Shown one piece after another: positions 24,778 to 34,346 of a stretch of DNA of 64,000 nucleotides. The stretch covers positions 1,922,001 to 1,986,000 of the forward strand of contig NZ_CP070368.1 of assembly GCF_016919705.1 (NCBI RefSeq). The letters are read 5' to 3'. Below the pieces are notes generated by a model. It did not search any database. It saw nothing but the letters and a program-made list of their open reading frames with translations, and was not told the origin of the DNA. Made by a program: the position numbers and the translations under genes. Source of the stretch: Paracoccus methylovorus (lineage in GTDB: Bacteria > Pseudomonadota > Alphaproteobacteria > Rhodobacterales > Rhodobacteraceae). Each line of letters opens with the position of its first letter. Within the stretch, counting starts at the first letter, position 1.

Positions 24778-27132
24778 CTACTGCAGGTACTCGACTGTAA
24801 AGTTGTCGATTTTACCAGTAAATGCAAAGGGAGCGCGGTCGTAATAGGCCGAGGACACGGGAGATTGCGTGTCGCGCCCTACATCAAAGCTATCATTCGG
24901 GGTGAATCCAACAGAGGCCGTTTCTGGAATGCGGCCCGAGGCGACCTCTTGGCCATTCACGCGGATCACGACGGTCATACCCGTGGTTCCAGGCGCGTCT
25001 TTGATGCTTTCTACCTCGAGATCAATATTGCCTTCGGGCAGTGTGTCCGAGGACAGACGGGTGCGTTCTATCATGAACTTATTATACTCATAGATCAACT
25101 TACCGTCTTCAAGCCACAGACTGAGGCCACCAGAATAGGCACCCATCGCATAAACAACTCCCTCGAGTCCCGGAGCATTCTCAAAACTGATCTTGATTAG
25201 ATTCGAACGTGTTCCAATCTGCGCAGCGGCCGCTTCGGGTAGGCCGTAGGTATCTTGACTGTATGTGAATTTGGTCGCGTTACTATGCGGCGCATCTTCT
25301 GGGTGAAGCACCATCGACCACAGCCCGCCACCGACAGGATAGGCGTTGTTAGCTTGCGCCGCCGCGTCAAAGCCGGCGATCATCTCGGCAAGTTTTTCCG
25401 GATTTTCAGCAGCAACATCTGCGGATTGCGAAAAATCGACGTTCAGATTGTAGAGTTCCCACGTGTCATCGTCTGGGTTCCATTCCCGGATTTTCGGATC
25501 AATTCCGGGCACCCAAGGAATGCGCGGCCCCAGGACTGAAGCAATCCAGCCATCTTTGTAATACGAACGGCTGCCCATCACCTCGAAAAACTGATCGGGT
25601 TTGTTTTCCGGTGCACCCGCGTCTTCAAGTGATGCCAGCATTGAAACACCATCGATTGGTGACTGTTCGATCCCATCAACGACCTCAGGTGGCGTGATGT
25701 CGAGGATATCGTAAACCGTCGGGACGATATCATTCACATGATAGAACTGACTGCGCACCTTACCATCATGTTGCAGGTTTTTCGGCCACGACACCGCCAA
25801 CGGGGTGCGCGTGCCCCCAAAATGTGCCGCGACCAGCTTTAGGGATTGATAGGGGGATGAGCCCGCCCATGCCCAGCCAGCATGATACATATTATCGGTC
25901 TTGCGCCCACCGAGTGCGTCGAGCCCCCCAAGTTCGTCATTCAAGACACGAATATGGTCCTTGATTTCGGTCTTGATCCCGTTTTGGGCAAGCAGTTCTG
26001 AAATCGTGCCATTTTGCCCCTCTGCCGACGAGCCATTGTCCCCCCAGACATAGAAGATCAGCGTGTTGTCCAGCTTGCCGGTCTTTTCCAGCTCATCAAT
26101 AAGCAGGCCCGCTTGCGTGTCTGCATGTTCGGTAAAACCTGCATAAACCTCCATCAAGCGGGCTTGGAAGGCGCGTTCATCCTGCGGAATGCTTTCCCAT
26201 CCTGCCAGATTGTCGGGGCGTGGGGTCAGCGTTGCATTTTCGGGCAGCCAGCCAGCAGCTTTTTGGCCTTCAAACAAGGTTTCGCGCAACTCGTCCCAAC
26301 CCTTGTCGAAGCGTCCTTTATATTTGTCGGACCATTCCTTGAAAATCTGGTGCGGACCATGCGACGCGCCGGGCGCCCAATACATCAGGAACGGCTGGTC
26401 GGGTGAAACCGCGTTATGATTGCGCAGCCAAGCCAAAGCTTTTCCGGTCATATCTTCGGTGAAATGATAGTTTTCGCCGTGTTCCAGGTCCAGCCGTGTC
26501 GTGTTTTCTACAACAGCGGTTTCCCATTGAGACGCCTCTCCGGCAAGAAAGCCATAGAAATAGTCGAAACCGACCATGCGCCCTGTCGGCCAACGGTCAT
26601 ACGGCCCCATCCGCGAAATTTCGGACGAGGGTGTGTTATGCCATTTACCAAAGGCCGAGGTCGCATAGCCGTAATATCCTAACACCTTGGCGATTGATGC
26701 CGTATCGGCGGGCCAGGAGCCGCTATAACCATCCCAGTTATTTGCAAACTCAGCGATCTGACCGAACCCGATCCGGTGGGGGTTACGACCAGTTAAAAGC
26801 GAAGCGCGCGTAGGCGAGCACATGGCCGAATTGTGGAATCGGTTATATGAGACACCGCTTTCCGCCACGCGCGCAAGCGTAGGCGTATTGATGACACCAC
26901 CATAGGCCGAGGGCAGTGCAGGCCCCACATCATCCAGCATGATGATCAGAATGTTTGGCGCATCGGCAGGCAAACGATTAATCGGCGCGGGACGCTCATA
27001 GGTCGACAGTTGCATGGTCCGCTCGGCCTTGATGCCGGGCGCATCAGGAAAGGGCAGGACGTTCTGGGACAGCGTGGGGGAAGCCAGCATCATGGCAAGA
27101 ACCGACCCGCCTGCAAAAAGCTTATGTCGCAT
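24778..27132 (-). CDS. Arylsulfatase (formylglycine-dependent), secreted
   Basis: A 784-residue sulfatase with a signal peptide (cleavage about residue 22, SPTLSQN). Metal ligands Asp67-Asp68 (IIMLDDVG) and the sulfatase signature MCSPTRASLLTGR with Cys105 in the C-x-P-x-R context are present; Cys105 must be oxidised to formylglycine. The length and C-terminal beta-sandwich region (from about 590) match the large AtsA-like arylsulfatases. The maturation enzyme gene is directly upstream on the same strand. Base composition is clearly lower in GC than the chromosome parts, which suggests acquisition. Confidence 0.92.
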   Translation of the reverse strand: MRHKLFAGGSVLAMMLASPTLSQNVLPFPDAPGIKAERTMQLSTYERPAPINRLPADAPNILIIMLDDVGPALPSAYGGVINTPTLARVAESGVSYNRFHNSAMCSPTRASLLTGRNPHRIGFGQIAEFANNWDGYSGSWPADTASIAKVLGYYGYATSAFGKWHNTPSSEISRMGPYDRWPTGRMVGFDYFYGFLAGEASQWETAVVENTTRLDLEHGENYHFTEDMTGKALAWLRNHNAVSPDQPFLMYWAPGASHGPHQIFKEWSDKYKGRFDKGWDELRETLFEGQKAAGWLPENATLTPRPDNLAGWESIPQDERAFQARLMEVYAGFTEHADTQAGLLIDELEKTGKLDNTLIFYVWGDNGSSAEGQNGTISELLAQNGIKTEIKDHIRVLNDELGGLDALGGRKTDNMYHAGWAWAGSSPYQSLKLVAAHFGGTRTPLAVSWPKNLQHDGKVRSQFYHVNDIVPTVYDILDITPPEVVDGIEQSPIDGVSMLASLEDAGAPENKPDQFFEVMGSRSYYKDGWIASVLGPRIPWVPGIDPKIREWNPDDDTWELYNLNVDFSQSADVAAENPEKLAEMIAGFDAAAQANNAYPVGGGLWSMVLHPEDAPHSNATKFTYSQDTYGLPEAAAAQIGTRSNLIKISFENAPGLEGVVYAMGAYSGGLSLWLEDGKLIYEYNKFMIERTRLSSDTLPEGNIDLEVESIKDAPGTTGMTVVIRVNGQEVASGRIPETASVGFTPNDSFDVGRDTQSPVSSAYYDRAPFAFTGKIDNFTVEYLQ

Positions 27133-27245
27133 GGTAACCTCGTATCTTGAATTGAGATGGCGGCACGTCTGTATCAGCGCCTGTGGTCGGGTAATTGTGC
27201 CAACCAGTCAAAATCTCTGCTGAGACTGCAGTCAGTTCGTTAAAT

Positions 27246-28193
27246 TCAGAATCGCAAGACACAGCGAAATCCTACATGGTTGGTCGATGTATCTATCGGT
27301 TCAGGATGGCGGGCAGCGGGACGGTATCGCTGACAGTAATTGGGTGCGCAAAGGTAAGACCCTCCCTTTAGAACTTTTCGGGGGATAGGGATCTCTGGAT
27401 GGCAGGGATCGTGGCTGCCGTTGGATTCGACAACGCGCGGATTTCTAGGAATGCAACAGGGCTTTGCGGCATCGGTGGGGTGTTTTTCAGTCCAGAAATC
27501 AGAGGTCCACTCCCAGACATTTCCGATCATATCGTAAATGCCGTAACCGTTGGCGGGGTAATGCTTGACCCGCGACGTTGAACGCCAACCGTCATCATTC
27601 GTATTCTGCCAGGGGAACTGACCTTGCCAGGTATTCGCCAGATGACGTCCTTGAGGTGTCAGCTCTTCGCCCCAAGCATAATCTGCGCCATCCAATCCTC
27701 CGCGCGCGGCAAATTCCCATTCTGCTTCGGTAGGCAGATCCTTGCCAGCCCAATGGGCATAAGCAAGCGCATCTGTAAATGACACATGCACGACCGGATG
27801 GTCATCTAGTCCGTTAATTGAGCTGTCTTTCCCTTCAGGGGCTCGCCAGTTTGACCCAAAGCAAAACTCCCACCACGCGCCCCAATCGTGCAGCGGCACA
27901 GGACGATTTGGTTGCCGAAAGACCAATGACCCAGGCTGCAACATCCCGGGTAGCGCACCCGGATAATCTCTCGGGTCTGGTGCGATTTCAGCAGTGGTCA
28001 CATGGCCTGTTTTCGCAACAAACAGGGCGAATTCCGCATTGGTTACGGGATGCGCATCGATCAGAAAGGGGTCGACCCGAACCTTATGAGCAGGTGCCTC
28101 TTCCGGATAATGCCTGTCGGACCCCATCAGGAACACGCCTCCCGGGACGAACACCATACCTTCCTGCAGATAATGCTGAATTTTCGTAGCCAT
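27246..28193 (-). CDS. Formylglycine-generating enzyme (SUMF1/FGE family)
   Basis: A 315-residue FGE. Family features run through the protein: FVPGGVFLMGSD, HPVTNAEFALFVAKTGH, DLPTEAEWEFAARGG, GNVWEWTSDFW and KGGSYLCAPNYCQRYRPAAR. The two Cys in the last motif (about 282 and 287) match the copper-binding catalytic pair of aerobic FGE, so the enzyme looks active. It would convert the sulfatase Cys to formylglycine in the cytoplasm. The ATG at 28193 has no good Shine-Dalgarno; an in-frame TTG at 28229 is an alternative. Confidence 0.92.
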   Translation of the reverse strand: MATKIQHYLQEGMVFVPGGVFLMGSDRHYPEEAPAHKVRVDPFLIDAHPVTNAEFALFVAKTGHVTTAEIAPDPRDYPGALPGMLQPGSLVFRQPNRPVPLHDWGAWWEFCFGSNWRAPEGKDSSINGLDDHPVVHVSFTDALAYAHWAGKDLPTEAEWEFAARGGLDGADYAWGEELTPQGRHLANTWQGQFPWQNTNDDGWRSTSRVKHYPANGYGIYDMIGNVWEWTSDFWTEKHPTDAAKPCCIPRNPRVVESNGSHDPCHPEIPIPRKVLKGGSYLCAPNYCQRYRPAARHPEPIDTSTNHVGFRCVLRF

Positions 28194-28290
28194 TTTCAGT
28201 GTGTACGGAGCATGTGATTCAGGTGCCAATCTCTAATGCGTTATGTGTGTTTTCCGTGATGATAACGGAGCCTGACTATAGCTTACAATA

Positions 28291-28317
28291 AGTATATCCA
28301 CCTATATATTCACACAA
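28291..28317 (-). promoter_or_regulatory. Possible promoter of the FGE-sulfatase operon
   Basis: On the minus strand TTGTGT (28317-28312) and TATACT (28296-28291) are 15 bases apart in a very AT-rich segment about 100 bases before the FGE start. The spacing is short for sigma-70, so this is tentative. Confidence 0.3.
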
Positions 28318-28436
28318 TAAACGCTGGCAGCTTCTGAAAATTGCCGCTCATGCAAACCTGACTGAAGACCGCCCCGATCACCTACCCCAAGAGAAGAGGC
28401 CGTAAAATGGGCAGAAGCCACAGAAGTTGCTGGAAG

Positions 28437-28538
28437 ATGGTTGGATTCCTTGCGCCCGTTCGGATGCCAGACCGACCGAATAAAACCCTTGAAAAACGCC
28501 TGCTCATCGACAGATATCAGGTTGCGCGCCAAGCCCAT
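28437..28538 (-). pseudogene. IS5-family transposase N-terminal remnant
   Basis: About 34 residues (ARNLISVDEQAFFKGFIRSV, then WHPNGRKESNH) align with the N-terminus of the IS5-family OrfA at 24663 but have diverged. The rest of the element is missing. It sits in the 400-base gap between the FGE and the autotransporter genes; nothing else is seen there apart from an AT-rich stretch. Confidence 0.6.
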
Positions 28539-28635
28539 CTCCAGCTTGGAAGTGAGGTCGAATCGAATGAGGCTGATCAGTGGGATCCCTTTCTGATCAC
28601 GGCCTGGATTCGCTATTCACCTGCAGGTCACCAAT

Positions 28636-31320
28636 TTAGAAACGAACGTTAATCCCCAAGTTGCCACCAAATGTTTCAGAGCCTTGGCCACCAGTTTCTT
28701 TCATATAATCGACCGACACAAAGAAGCTCGACCTTTCGTCAAATGCACGTTCCACACCGATGCCGATTTCCAGGGCCGTTCCACCGAAAACCGTTGTTAT
28801 GCCTGTGCCGTTGAACAGGACACGCTGATCAGCATCAAAACTGTGCCAGATGTTCGCCATTCCATAAACCCGGGTTATATTCAGCTCTGTCGACGTGCCG
28901 TCATAGATGCGAATGCCCAAGCGCGCGGTTAGCAAGTCGTCAGAATCAAATCGGATATTTGCAAAACCGTCCGAAGTGTCATCGAGCGAAAGGTGTTGAT
29001 AAATCAGTTGAGCCTGAGGCTCGACGCGCCAGTCGCTATTAGTTTTAAGCGTATAGCCGCCCTCGACCGAAGCTGTCAGGGCGTTTCCTTTTAAATCAAT
29101 AACCTCTGCCAGAGATGACCGCGCTGTGCCGGAAAGCCACGAATAGGACAGCACGGAATCCGTGTACCATGCGTCTTCACGAATTTCTGTGAAGTAGATG
29201 CCGATTTCCTTACGCTCGATCTCCATGCTTCCAACGCTCATACGATCGCTGAGAAGCGCGGTTCCATGCACTTCGCCTGACGTCCGTCCAAATCCCAGCA
29301 GGACACCCCAAACGTTGTAGTCGCCATCATCGTCCAGCCACGACCTAACGTCCTGTCCCAGCTGCACGCCTGCAAATGAACCATGAAACTCTGGTGAAAC
29401 GGCGCCTTGAAATCCAAGATCGCCCTTCGTCCCATAGACCCGCGCCCATGCCATCGGAAGATTGCCCTGGGCCAGCAATTGGCGTTGATCGCCGCGGCGA
29501 GCATGGAATGTGCCCAACGCGACAATGCCAAAGCGGCCTGCAGTTGGCTGCACCGTTGAGGTTAGCGCGACTTCGGGGCGGTAGATCGGTGTCGGTTCGG
29601 GAAGTGTCACTGGCGGCTCTGGATTGACCGGCGGTTCGGGATCAACCAGTGGTTCTGGGTCCACTGGCGGCTCGGGATCAACCGGTGGTTCCGGGTCGAC
29701 CGGCGGTTCGGGATCAACCGGTGGTTCTGGGTCCACTGGCGGCTCTGGATCGACCGGGGGTTCGGGATCGACCGGCGGCTCGGGATCAACCGGTGGTTCC
29801 GGGTCGACCGGCGGCTCTGGATCGACTGGAGGTTGGGGCGGGATCACTACGGAAGAACGCAAATACCAATTGTGCGCAGTGGTATCAGCCCCATCTGCGC
29901 CTCCGCGAAACAGCAGATACTCATACGGACCAGCCGCCACTCGGTTACTTAGAACAAATGAGCCCAAGGCAGATGTGCCGCCGTCGGTGACATCGACGAC
30001 GCGAATGCCATCGTCCTGTGTCAGCGCGCCGTCACCCGCAACTGGATTGATGAAAAGGTTGGTCACCCCAGAGGCGTGCCCGCCGGATATCACCAACTGA
30101 TCCGTGTCAGAACCATCGGCTTCCAGGACAGTATCCAATCGCAGCCTGCCGTTAATTCCGACATAGTTCCCGCCAATGGTAAAGACGCTGCTTGCGGCGC
30201 CATCATCGGTTAGATCTATCAGCCCACCGTTTGTGACGGTTACCAGGGTTGTTGCATCAATGGCTCGGATTGCGCCAATGCCGCCCGCAAGTATTCTGCT
30301 GGTTCCTTCAATGCTTAACAACCCTGTGTGGGTTTCTTCATCGCCCAGAAGCAAGGTTCCGTCAAAGCCAAGCGTACTTCCACTGGACAGTGCGATATTT
30401 TCCCATCCCGTCAAAAATTCGACGCGGTCCGATATTGTGCCGCGGAAAGTCAAAGCGTCATTGCCAAGACCTCCGCCAATACTGTCCACTTCTGCCAGTG
30501 TTGAGGCATCTAGTCCTGTAATCGTCAGAATATCGTCATCGGCCCCCATGTCGACGTAACCTTCGATGACGCCACCGTTGGTCCATTCAAAGATATCTCT
30601 GCCGCTGCTCAGCATGACATTTCCGACCAAGCGACCGCCCGTCACCGTCAATCGATCCTGACCACCGCTGGTGCTGATATTGCCACCTATCAGCCCCCCT
30701 GACAGCGTCACTGTGTCATCGTCAAAACCCGTGACAAGATTGCCGTCAATGCGTCCGCCGGACATATCAAAGACGTTCTTGTCCAGTTTCATGTTGACGC
30801 GACCGATTCGTCCGCCGGACATTTCAGCAATGTCGCCATCCTCGAAGGCACCGATAATGTGCCCGCCAGTCATGACAAAATAGTCGACGTTGTCACCTTG
30901 GTACAGGGCACCAATAGTGTCTGCCGACATTTCGAACCTGTCAATGCCGTCACCTTGATGGACGGTGCCTTCAACAACACCGCCGTCCACAATCAGGATA
31001 TCCGCGCCACCGCCTTGGGAAACATCGCCAGTAATAAGCCCCGACGACATTGAAATCGTGTCAACCCCATCACCGAAGTTGACACTGCCGTCAATTGTCC
31101 CTGTGCCAAGCTGGGGGAATGCTAACCGATTGCTACCTGCAAGGTCGACAAGATCACCCGTATATGACCCACTGTCACACACATGGCGGTCATCTCCGTC
31201 AGTGGGCGTGAAATCACAGACTGCGAACGCCGCTACCGGCGCAAACAACAACGTTGCCGACACCAGTGCAGTGCAGGAAAACAGATGCGTGCGAAGATGC
31301 AGCCGGAAAGAAGATGCCAT
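28636..31320 (-). CDS. Autotransporter with PPVDPE repeat linker
   Basis: An 894-residue type V secretion protein. Signal peptide to about residue 33 (LLFAPVAAFA). The passenger (about 35-490) has glycine-rich repeats of the form SGG-x-I-x-G-x-V that should form a beta-helix. A proline linker of ten perfect PPVDPE units plus two variants follows (about 497-568). The C-terminal 270 residues are an autotransporter beta-barrel ending in GINVRF with terminal Phe. The ATG at 31320 has AGGGA about 8 bases upstream; the upstream frame is not signal-like. An 11-base inverted repeat lies in its leader region. Adhesin or surface protein is the probable role; the passenger target is unknown. Confidence 0.9.
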   Translation of the reverse strand: MASSFRLHLRTHLFSCTALVSATLLFAPVAAFAVCDFTPTDGDDRHVCDSGSYTGDLVDLAGSNRLAFPQLGTGTIDGSVNFGDGVDTISMSSGLITGDVSQGGGADILIVDGGVVEGTVHQGDGIDRFEMSADTIGALYQGDNVDYFVMTGGHIIGAFEDGDIAEMSGGRIGRVNMKLDKNVFDMSGGRIDGNLVTGFDDDTVTLSGGLIGGNISTSGGQDRLTVTGGRLVGNVMLSSGRDIFEWTNGGVIEGYVDMGADDDILTITGLDASTLAEVDSIGGGLGNDALTFRGTISDRVEFLTGWENIALSSGSTLGFDGTLLLGDEETHTGLLSIEGTSRILAGGIGAIRAIDATTLVTVTNGGLIDLTDDGAASSVFTIGGNYVGINGRLRLDTVLEADGSDTDQLVISGGHASGVTNLFINPVAGDGALTQDDGIRVVDVTDGGTSALGSFVLSNRVAAGPYEYLLFRGGADGADTTAHNWYLRSSVVIPPQPPVDPEPPVDPEPPVDPEPPVDPEPPVDPEPPVDPEPPVDPEPPVDPEPPVDPEPPVDPEPLVDPEPPVNPEPPVTLPEPTPIYRPEVALTSTVQPTAGRFGIVALGTFHARRGDQRQLLAQGNLPMAWARVYGTKGDLGFQGAVSPEFHGSFAGVQLGQDVRSWLDDDGDYNVWGVLLGFGRTSGEVHGTALLSDRMSVGSMEIERKEIGIYFTEIREDAWYTDSVLSYSWLSGTARSSLAEVIDLKGNALTASVEGGYTLKTNSDWRVEPQAQLIYQHLSLDDTSDGFANIRFDSDDLLTARLGIRIYDGTSTELNITRVYGMANIWHSFDADQRVLFNGTGITTVFGGTALEIGIGVERAFDERSSFFVSVDYMKETGGQGSETFGGNLGINVRF
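29617..29832 (-). repeat. 18-bp tandem repeat encoding PPVDPE
   Basis: Ten 18-base units (29653-29832) each encode PPVDPE, and two further units (29617-29652) encode the variants PLVDPE and PPVNPE. Units differ at silent third positions, with patterns recurring every two units or more, which suggests duplication of larger blocks. Copy number can change by slippage without shifting the frame. Confidence 0.92.
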
Positions 31321-31383
31321 TGATAAGGTCCCTGATTCTTTTTGGAGGATATCGGAATTGAAAGACCATGGAGACCATTTCAG

Positions 31384-31433
31384 CGCGGTATTTGCCCAGG
31401 AAATCAGCCAGGATTGGAGGGACAAATACCGCG
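31384..31433. promoter_or_regulatory. Long-armed inverted repeat upstream of the autotransporter
   Basis: Perfect 11-base arms CGCGGTATTTG (31384-31394) and CAAATACCGCG (31423-31433) are separated by 28 bases. The site lies 64-113 bases before the autotransporter ATG. It could be a double operator or an mRNA leader stem. Confidence 0.55.
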
Positions 31434-31985
31434 TAACATTTTACTTATTTCGCAAGTGTCTGATAGTGCACAGCGGTGATTTTGGTTTTTTTATCTGCCG
31501 CCTGCCCCCCGCATGTGGCTTCAGGGGTGCCATTATGGGCCGCACGGCACGCCGAAGCTAAACACGACTTCAGCAACGCACGCCCCGATGGTATTTAATG
31601 ATTAGATCGGCCACTAATGAAGCATCTAGTCAAGCGAATCCCCTGTGGTTGAGTGCCAATTCTGATTGATGAAGTTAAGATGCAGCATGGCACAGGAACG
31701 AGGAATGTCCATTGAGATAATAAATCGGGGTTGGATAGAGTATTCTACCTATTCTATGTGTATGATTCATGTCTTAATGGTGCGATGACAATCTTCGCCA
31801 AGACCACACACGTCAGCTGGCAGGTCAAACGAATGAATCCGCACGATCAAGGGGGGGCCTTGAAGAGATTGCGCCAAGAGCGCCACGATGAGTTTCTCTT
31901 GCACACTACGGATTTCATTGCATCCTAGGTGTTTGATCCCACGGTTTGATGGTGCGATCCTTTCTCTGGAATGGAAGGACGCCCT
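31434..31985. other. AT-rich spacer without recognisable gene
   Basis: About 550 bases between the autotransporter leader and an IS481 remnant. Short open frames exist on both strands but none has a recognisable domain, a ribosome-binding site or a coding look. Confidence 0.4.
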
Positions 31986-32299
31986 ATGGGACAAATTCGT
32001 CATGGCAGCGCCACGACCACGCACGCCGTCAGAGCAGCAATACAGCGATCGCAAGCTTCGCTCGCGCAACTGAGTTGAGAGTTTGGCATCAACCCCAAGA
32101 CCGTTGCGAAGTGGCGTAAGCGGGCGACCGTCGAGGTTATGAAGACGGGGCCTTCGGAGCCGCGATCCACTGTCCTAACTGAGGCGGAAGAAGCATGGTC
32201 GTAGCATTCCGGCGCCATACGCTGCTTCCATAGGATGACTGTCTTTACGCCCTGCAGCCATCCATTCCCAATCTGACCCGATCCGCGCTGCACACCTAG
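31986..32299 (+). pseudogene. IS481-family transposase remnant
   Basis: The plus strand encodes MGQIRHGSATTTHAVRAAI and, after an in-frame TGA, ELGINPKTVAKWRKRATVE, the well-known N-terminus of IS481-type transposases. A frameshift near 32190 moves the match to another frame (VVAFRRHTLLP, then a TAG, then DDCLYALQPSIPNLTRSALH). The catalytic domain is missing. Two stops and a frameshift make this a decayed fragment. Confidence 0.82.
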
Positions 32300-32405
32300 A
32301 CTCTGCTCGCGGGTTTAAGGCGCCTAGCGTACTAAAATCAGACATATGATATATATCGACGCGACCAATCTGCCTAGCGGGAGGGAGCATAGGTAGAAAT
32401 ATCAC

Positions 32406-32419
32406 TCCCTTTTAAGGGA
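32406..32419. promoter_or_regulatory. Inverted repeat upstream of the outer-membrane/DUF1254 cluster
   Basis: TCCCTT and AAGGGA flank TT about 98 bases before the first gene of the cluster. It is in an otherwise empty 217-base leader after the IS481 remnant and may be an operator. Confidence 0.35.
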
Positions 32420-32516
32420 TACCCCCGATATGCCGAAGTCGTGCGCAACCCTAAGATGTCTTCAGCGCGCGAGGACCGACGAGGGTCAGCCGCACCACAT
32501 AATCGAGAGACGGCAC

Positions 32517-33272
32517 ATGGAATTTGTTTGGACGGCCAAAGCAGCGGCGCTGTTGGCTTTGATGCTTGCCGCGCCCGCCATCGCGCAATCTCAGGAAAGC
32601 GATAACGGGACCGACCCGACAAAGCTGCGGCGGACATTCTGGACTTCCTACGAGCACATGGACCTCAGTTCCGATGCCAGCCGGGGCACGTTCAAGCTGA
32701 TGTATGAGGCACCAATCTCCCCGAAGACATCGCTTCGCCTGACCCTCCCTGTCGTAGGGTTCGACGCACCGGGCATCGAATCCGGCAGCGATGTCGGTGA
32801 TATCGCCTTGCGTGCCACCCATTTGCTGAGCGTGACGCGAGAGCGTGGTATCGTGCTTCAGGGTGAACTTATTGGGGACACGGCTGGTCGGGCAGAGCTG
32901 GGATATGGCGCGACTGTGGTCAAGGCGACGGCCATCTATGCCAAGTTTCTGGAAGGGGGGCGGATATTCGCGCCCGCCATCAGCCATACCCAATCAATTG
33001 GCGGCGATCGTCAGACACGTGAGACGACCATCGATTTCTACTATGTGCCAAAACTGCCAGACCCCGCCTGGTATATGACCGTCGATCCGGCCATCATCAG
33101 CGATTGGGAAAATGACCGCGTCTATTCCAGCGTTGCGGTCACGGCTGGTCGTGCCGTCGGCAAAGTCGGCGGCGGTGTGGCTCAGGTCTACCTGAAGCCC
33201 GGCATTTTTATCGGCAACGACCGACCTGCGGATTGGTCTTTCGAAGTCGGTTTCCGCGTGATCGGATTTTGA
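32517..33272 (+). CDS. Putative outer-membrane beta-barrel protein
   Basis: A 251-residue protein with a signal peptide (LLALMLAAPAIAQSQ) and alternating amphipathic strands such as SLRLTLPVVGFDAPG and WSFEVGFRVIGF, ending in Phe as outer-membrane barrels do. I do not recognise a specific family; it is similar in style to small porin-like or transporter-associated barrels. It is the first of seven co-oriented genes to 40091. The ATG at 32517 fits the signal peptide; the Shine-Dalgarno is weak. Confidence 0.7.
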   Translation: MEFVWTAKAAALLALMLAAPAIAQSQESDNGTDPTKLRRTFWTSYEHMDLSSDASRGTFKLMYEAPISPKTSLRLTLPVVGFDAPGIESGSDVGDIALRATHLLSVTRERGIVLQGELIGDTAGRAELGYGATVVKATAIYAKFLEGGRIFAPAISHTQSIGGDRQTRETTIDFYYVPKLPDPAWYMTVDPAIISDWENDRVYSSVAVTAGRAVGKVGGGVAQVYLKPGIFIGNDRPADWSFEVGFRVIGF

Positions 33273-33323
33273 CGGATGGCCGCGCTCGGCTGAGCAATTG
33301 AACTTTCCTCATCTCAGGAGCTG

Positions 33324-34346
33324 ATGATGCAGAACATGATTTTCCGGACACTGGCGTTCGGTATGATGACAGTCGCGACTTCGGCTTTCGCTGAGCCGGT
33401 TGCGGTCAATACCGACAATTTCATCCGTGCCGAAAGTGACCTTTACTTTTCGGGCGTCGTTGCAAATGGCGGCTTTGGCAAGTTGGATCACACGCGTGAA
33501 ATTGCGCCGCTCGACAAGCAAACTGTCATCCGTTTGAACCGGGACACTCTTTATTCGTCGGGCGTATTCGACCTTGACGCGGGGCCAGTGACGGTCACTC
33601 TGCCAGAGCTTGGCGGGCGTTTCGTCTCGATGCAGGTCATCGACGAAGACCACTTCACGCATGATGTGCATTACGAGGCGGGCACATACACACTGACGCG
33701 CGACGCCATCGGCACGCGTTATGTCCTGCTTGCGCTCCGGCTCCTGGCCGATCCCAGTGATCCGGACGATCTTGCGAAAGTGCATGCTCTGCAGGATGCA
33801 ATACGTGTTGAACAAGACGCTCAAGGCAGTTTCGACGTTCCGGAATGGGATCAAGCCAGCCAGAACGCCACCAGAAAGGCGCTGCTGGAACTTGCCGCCG
33901 GTCTGCCTGACACCGCGCGAATGTTTGGTTCGAAAGACCAGGTCGATCCCGTGCGGCGTCTGATCGGCGCGGCACTGGGGTGGGGCGGCAACCCGGACGC
34001 GGATGCGCTGTATCTGAACCGGACCGAAGCCGACAATGACGGCCAGACGGTCTATCGGGTCCAGGTCGGGACCGTGCCCGTAAAAAGTTTCTGGTCGATC
34101 AGCGTCTACAATGCCGACGGCTATTTCACGCCAAACGAATTGAATGCCTATACCGTCAACGACATCACGGCGCAGCCGGATGCAGACGGTGGCGTCACGG
34201 TGCAATTTGGCGGCTGTGATTCGGAGGTGCCGAACTGTCTGCCGATCACCGAAGGTTGGAACTGGATGGTCCGCCTTTATCGACCCGGTCCAGAAATTCT
34301 CAGCGGAGCGTGGCAATTTCCCCAAGCCCAGAAGGTGGCGCCATGA
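33324..34346 (+). CDS. DUF1254/DUF1214 secreted protein (first copy)
   Basis: A 340-residue periplasmic protein: signal peptide to about residue 22 (VATSAFAEP), then a DUF1254-like part (VNTDNFIRAESDLYF, IRLNRDTLYSSGVFDL, YVLLALRLLADPSDPDD) and a DUF1214-like C-terminal part (KSFWSISVYNADGYF, NWMVRLYRPGPEIL). Members of these families are secreted proteins of unknown function in proteobacteria. AGGAG precedes the ATG by 3-7 bases. Its stop overlaps the next start by ATGA, so the two DUF1254-type proteins are translated together and may act as partners. Confidence 0.85.
   Translation: MMQNMIFRTLAFGMMTVATSAFAEPVAVNTDNFIRAESDLYFSGVVANGGFGKLDHTREIAPLDKQTVIRLNRDTLYSSGVFDLDAGPVTVTLPELGGRFVSMQVIDEDHFTHDVHYEAGTYTLTRDAIGTRYVLLALRLLADPSDPDDLAKVHALQDAIRVEQDAQGSFDVPEWDQASQNATRKALLELAAGLPDTARMFGSKDQVDPVRRLIGAALGWGGNPDADALYLNRTEADNDGQTVYRVQVGTVPVKSFWSISVYNADGYFTPNELNAYTVNDITAQPDADGGVTVQFGGCDSEVPNCLPITEGWNWMVRLYRPGPEILSGAWQFPQAQKVAP

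Noticed and set aside
29617..29832. CRISPR-like array
   Set aside because: The 18-base units are contiguous with no spacers and are in frame with the autotransporter.
29624..30100. Gly-Ser-Thr repeat protein on the plus strand
   Set aside because: It is only the complement of the PPVDPE repeat in the autotransporter gene.
31731..31928. Small plus-strand frame in the AT-rich spacer
   Set aside because: No ribosome-binding site and no family likeness; composition fits non-coding DNA.
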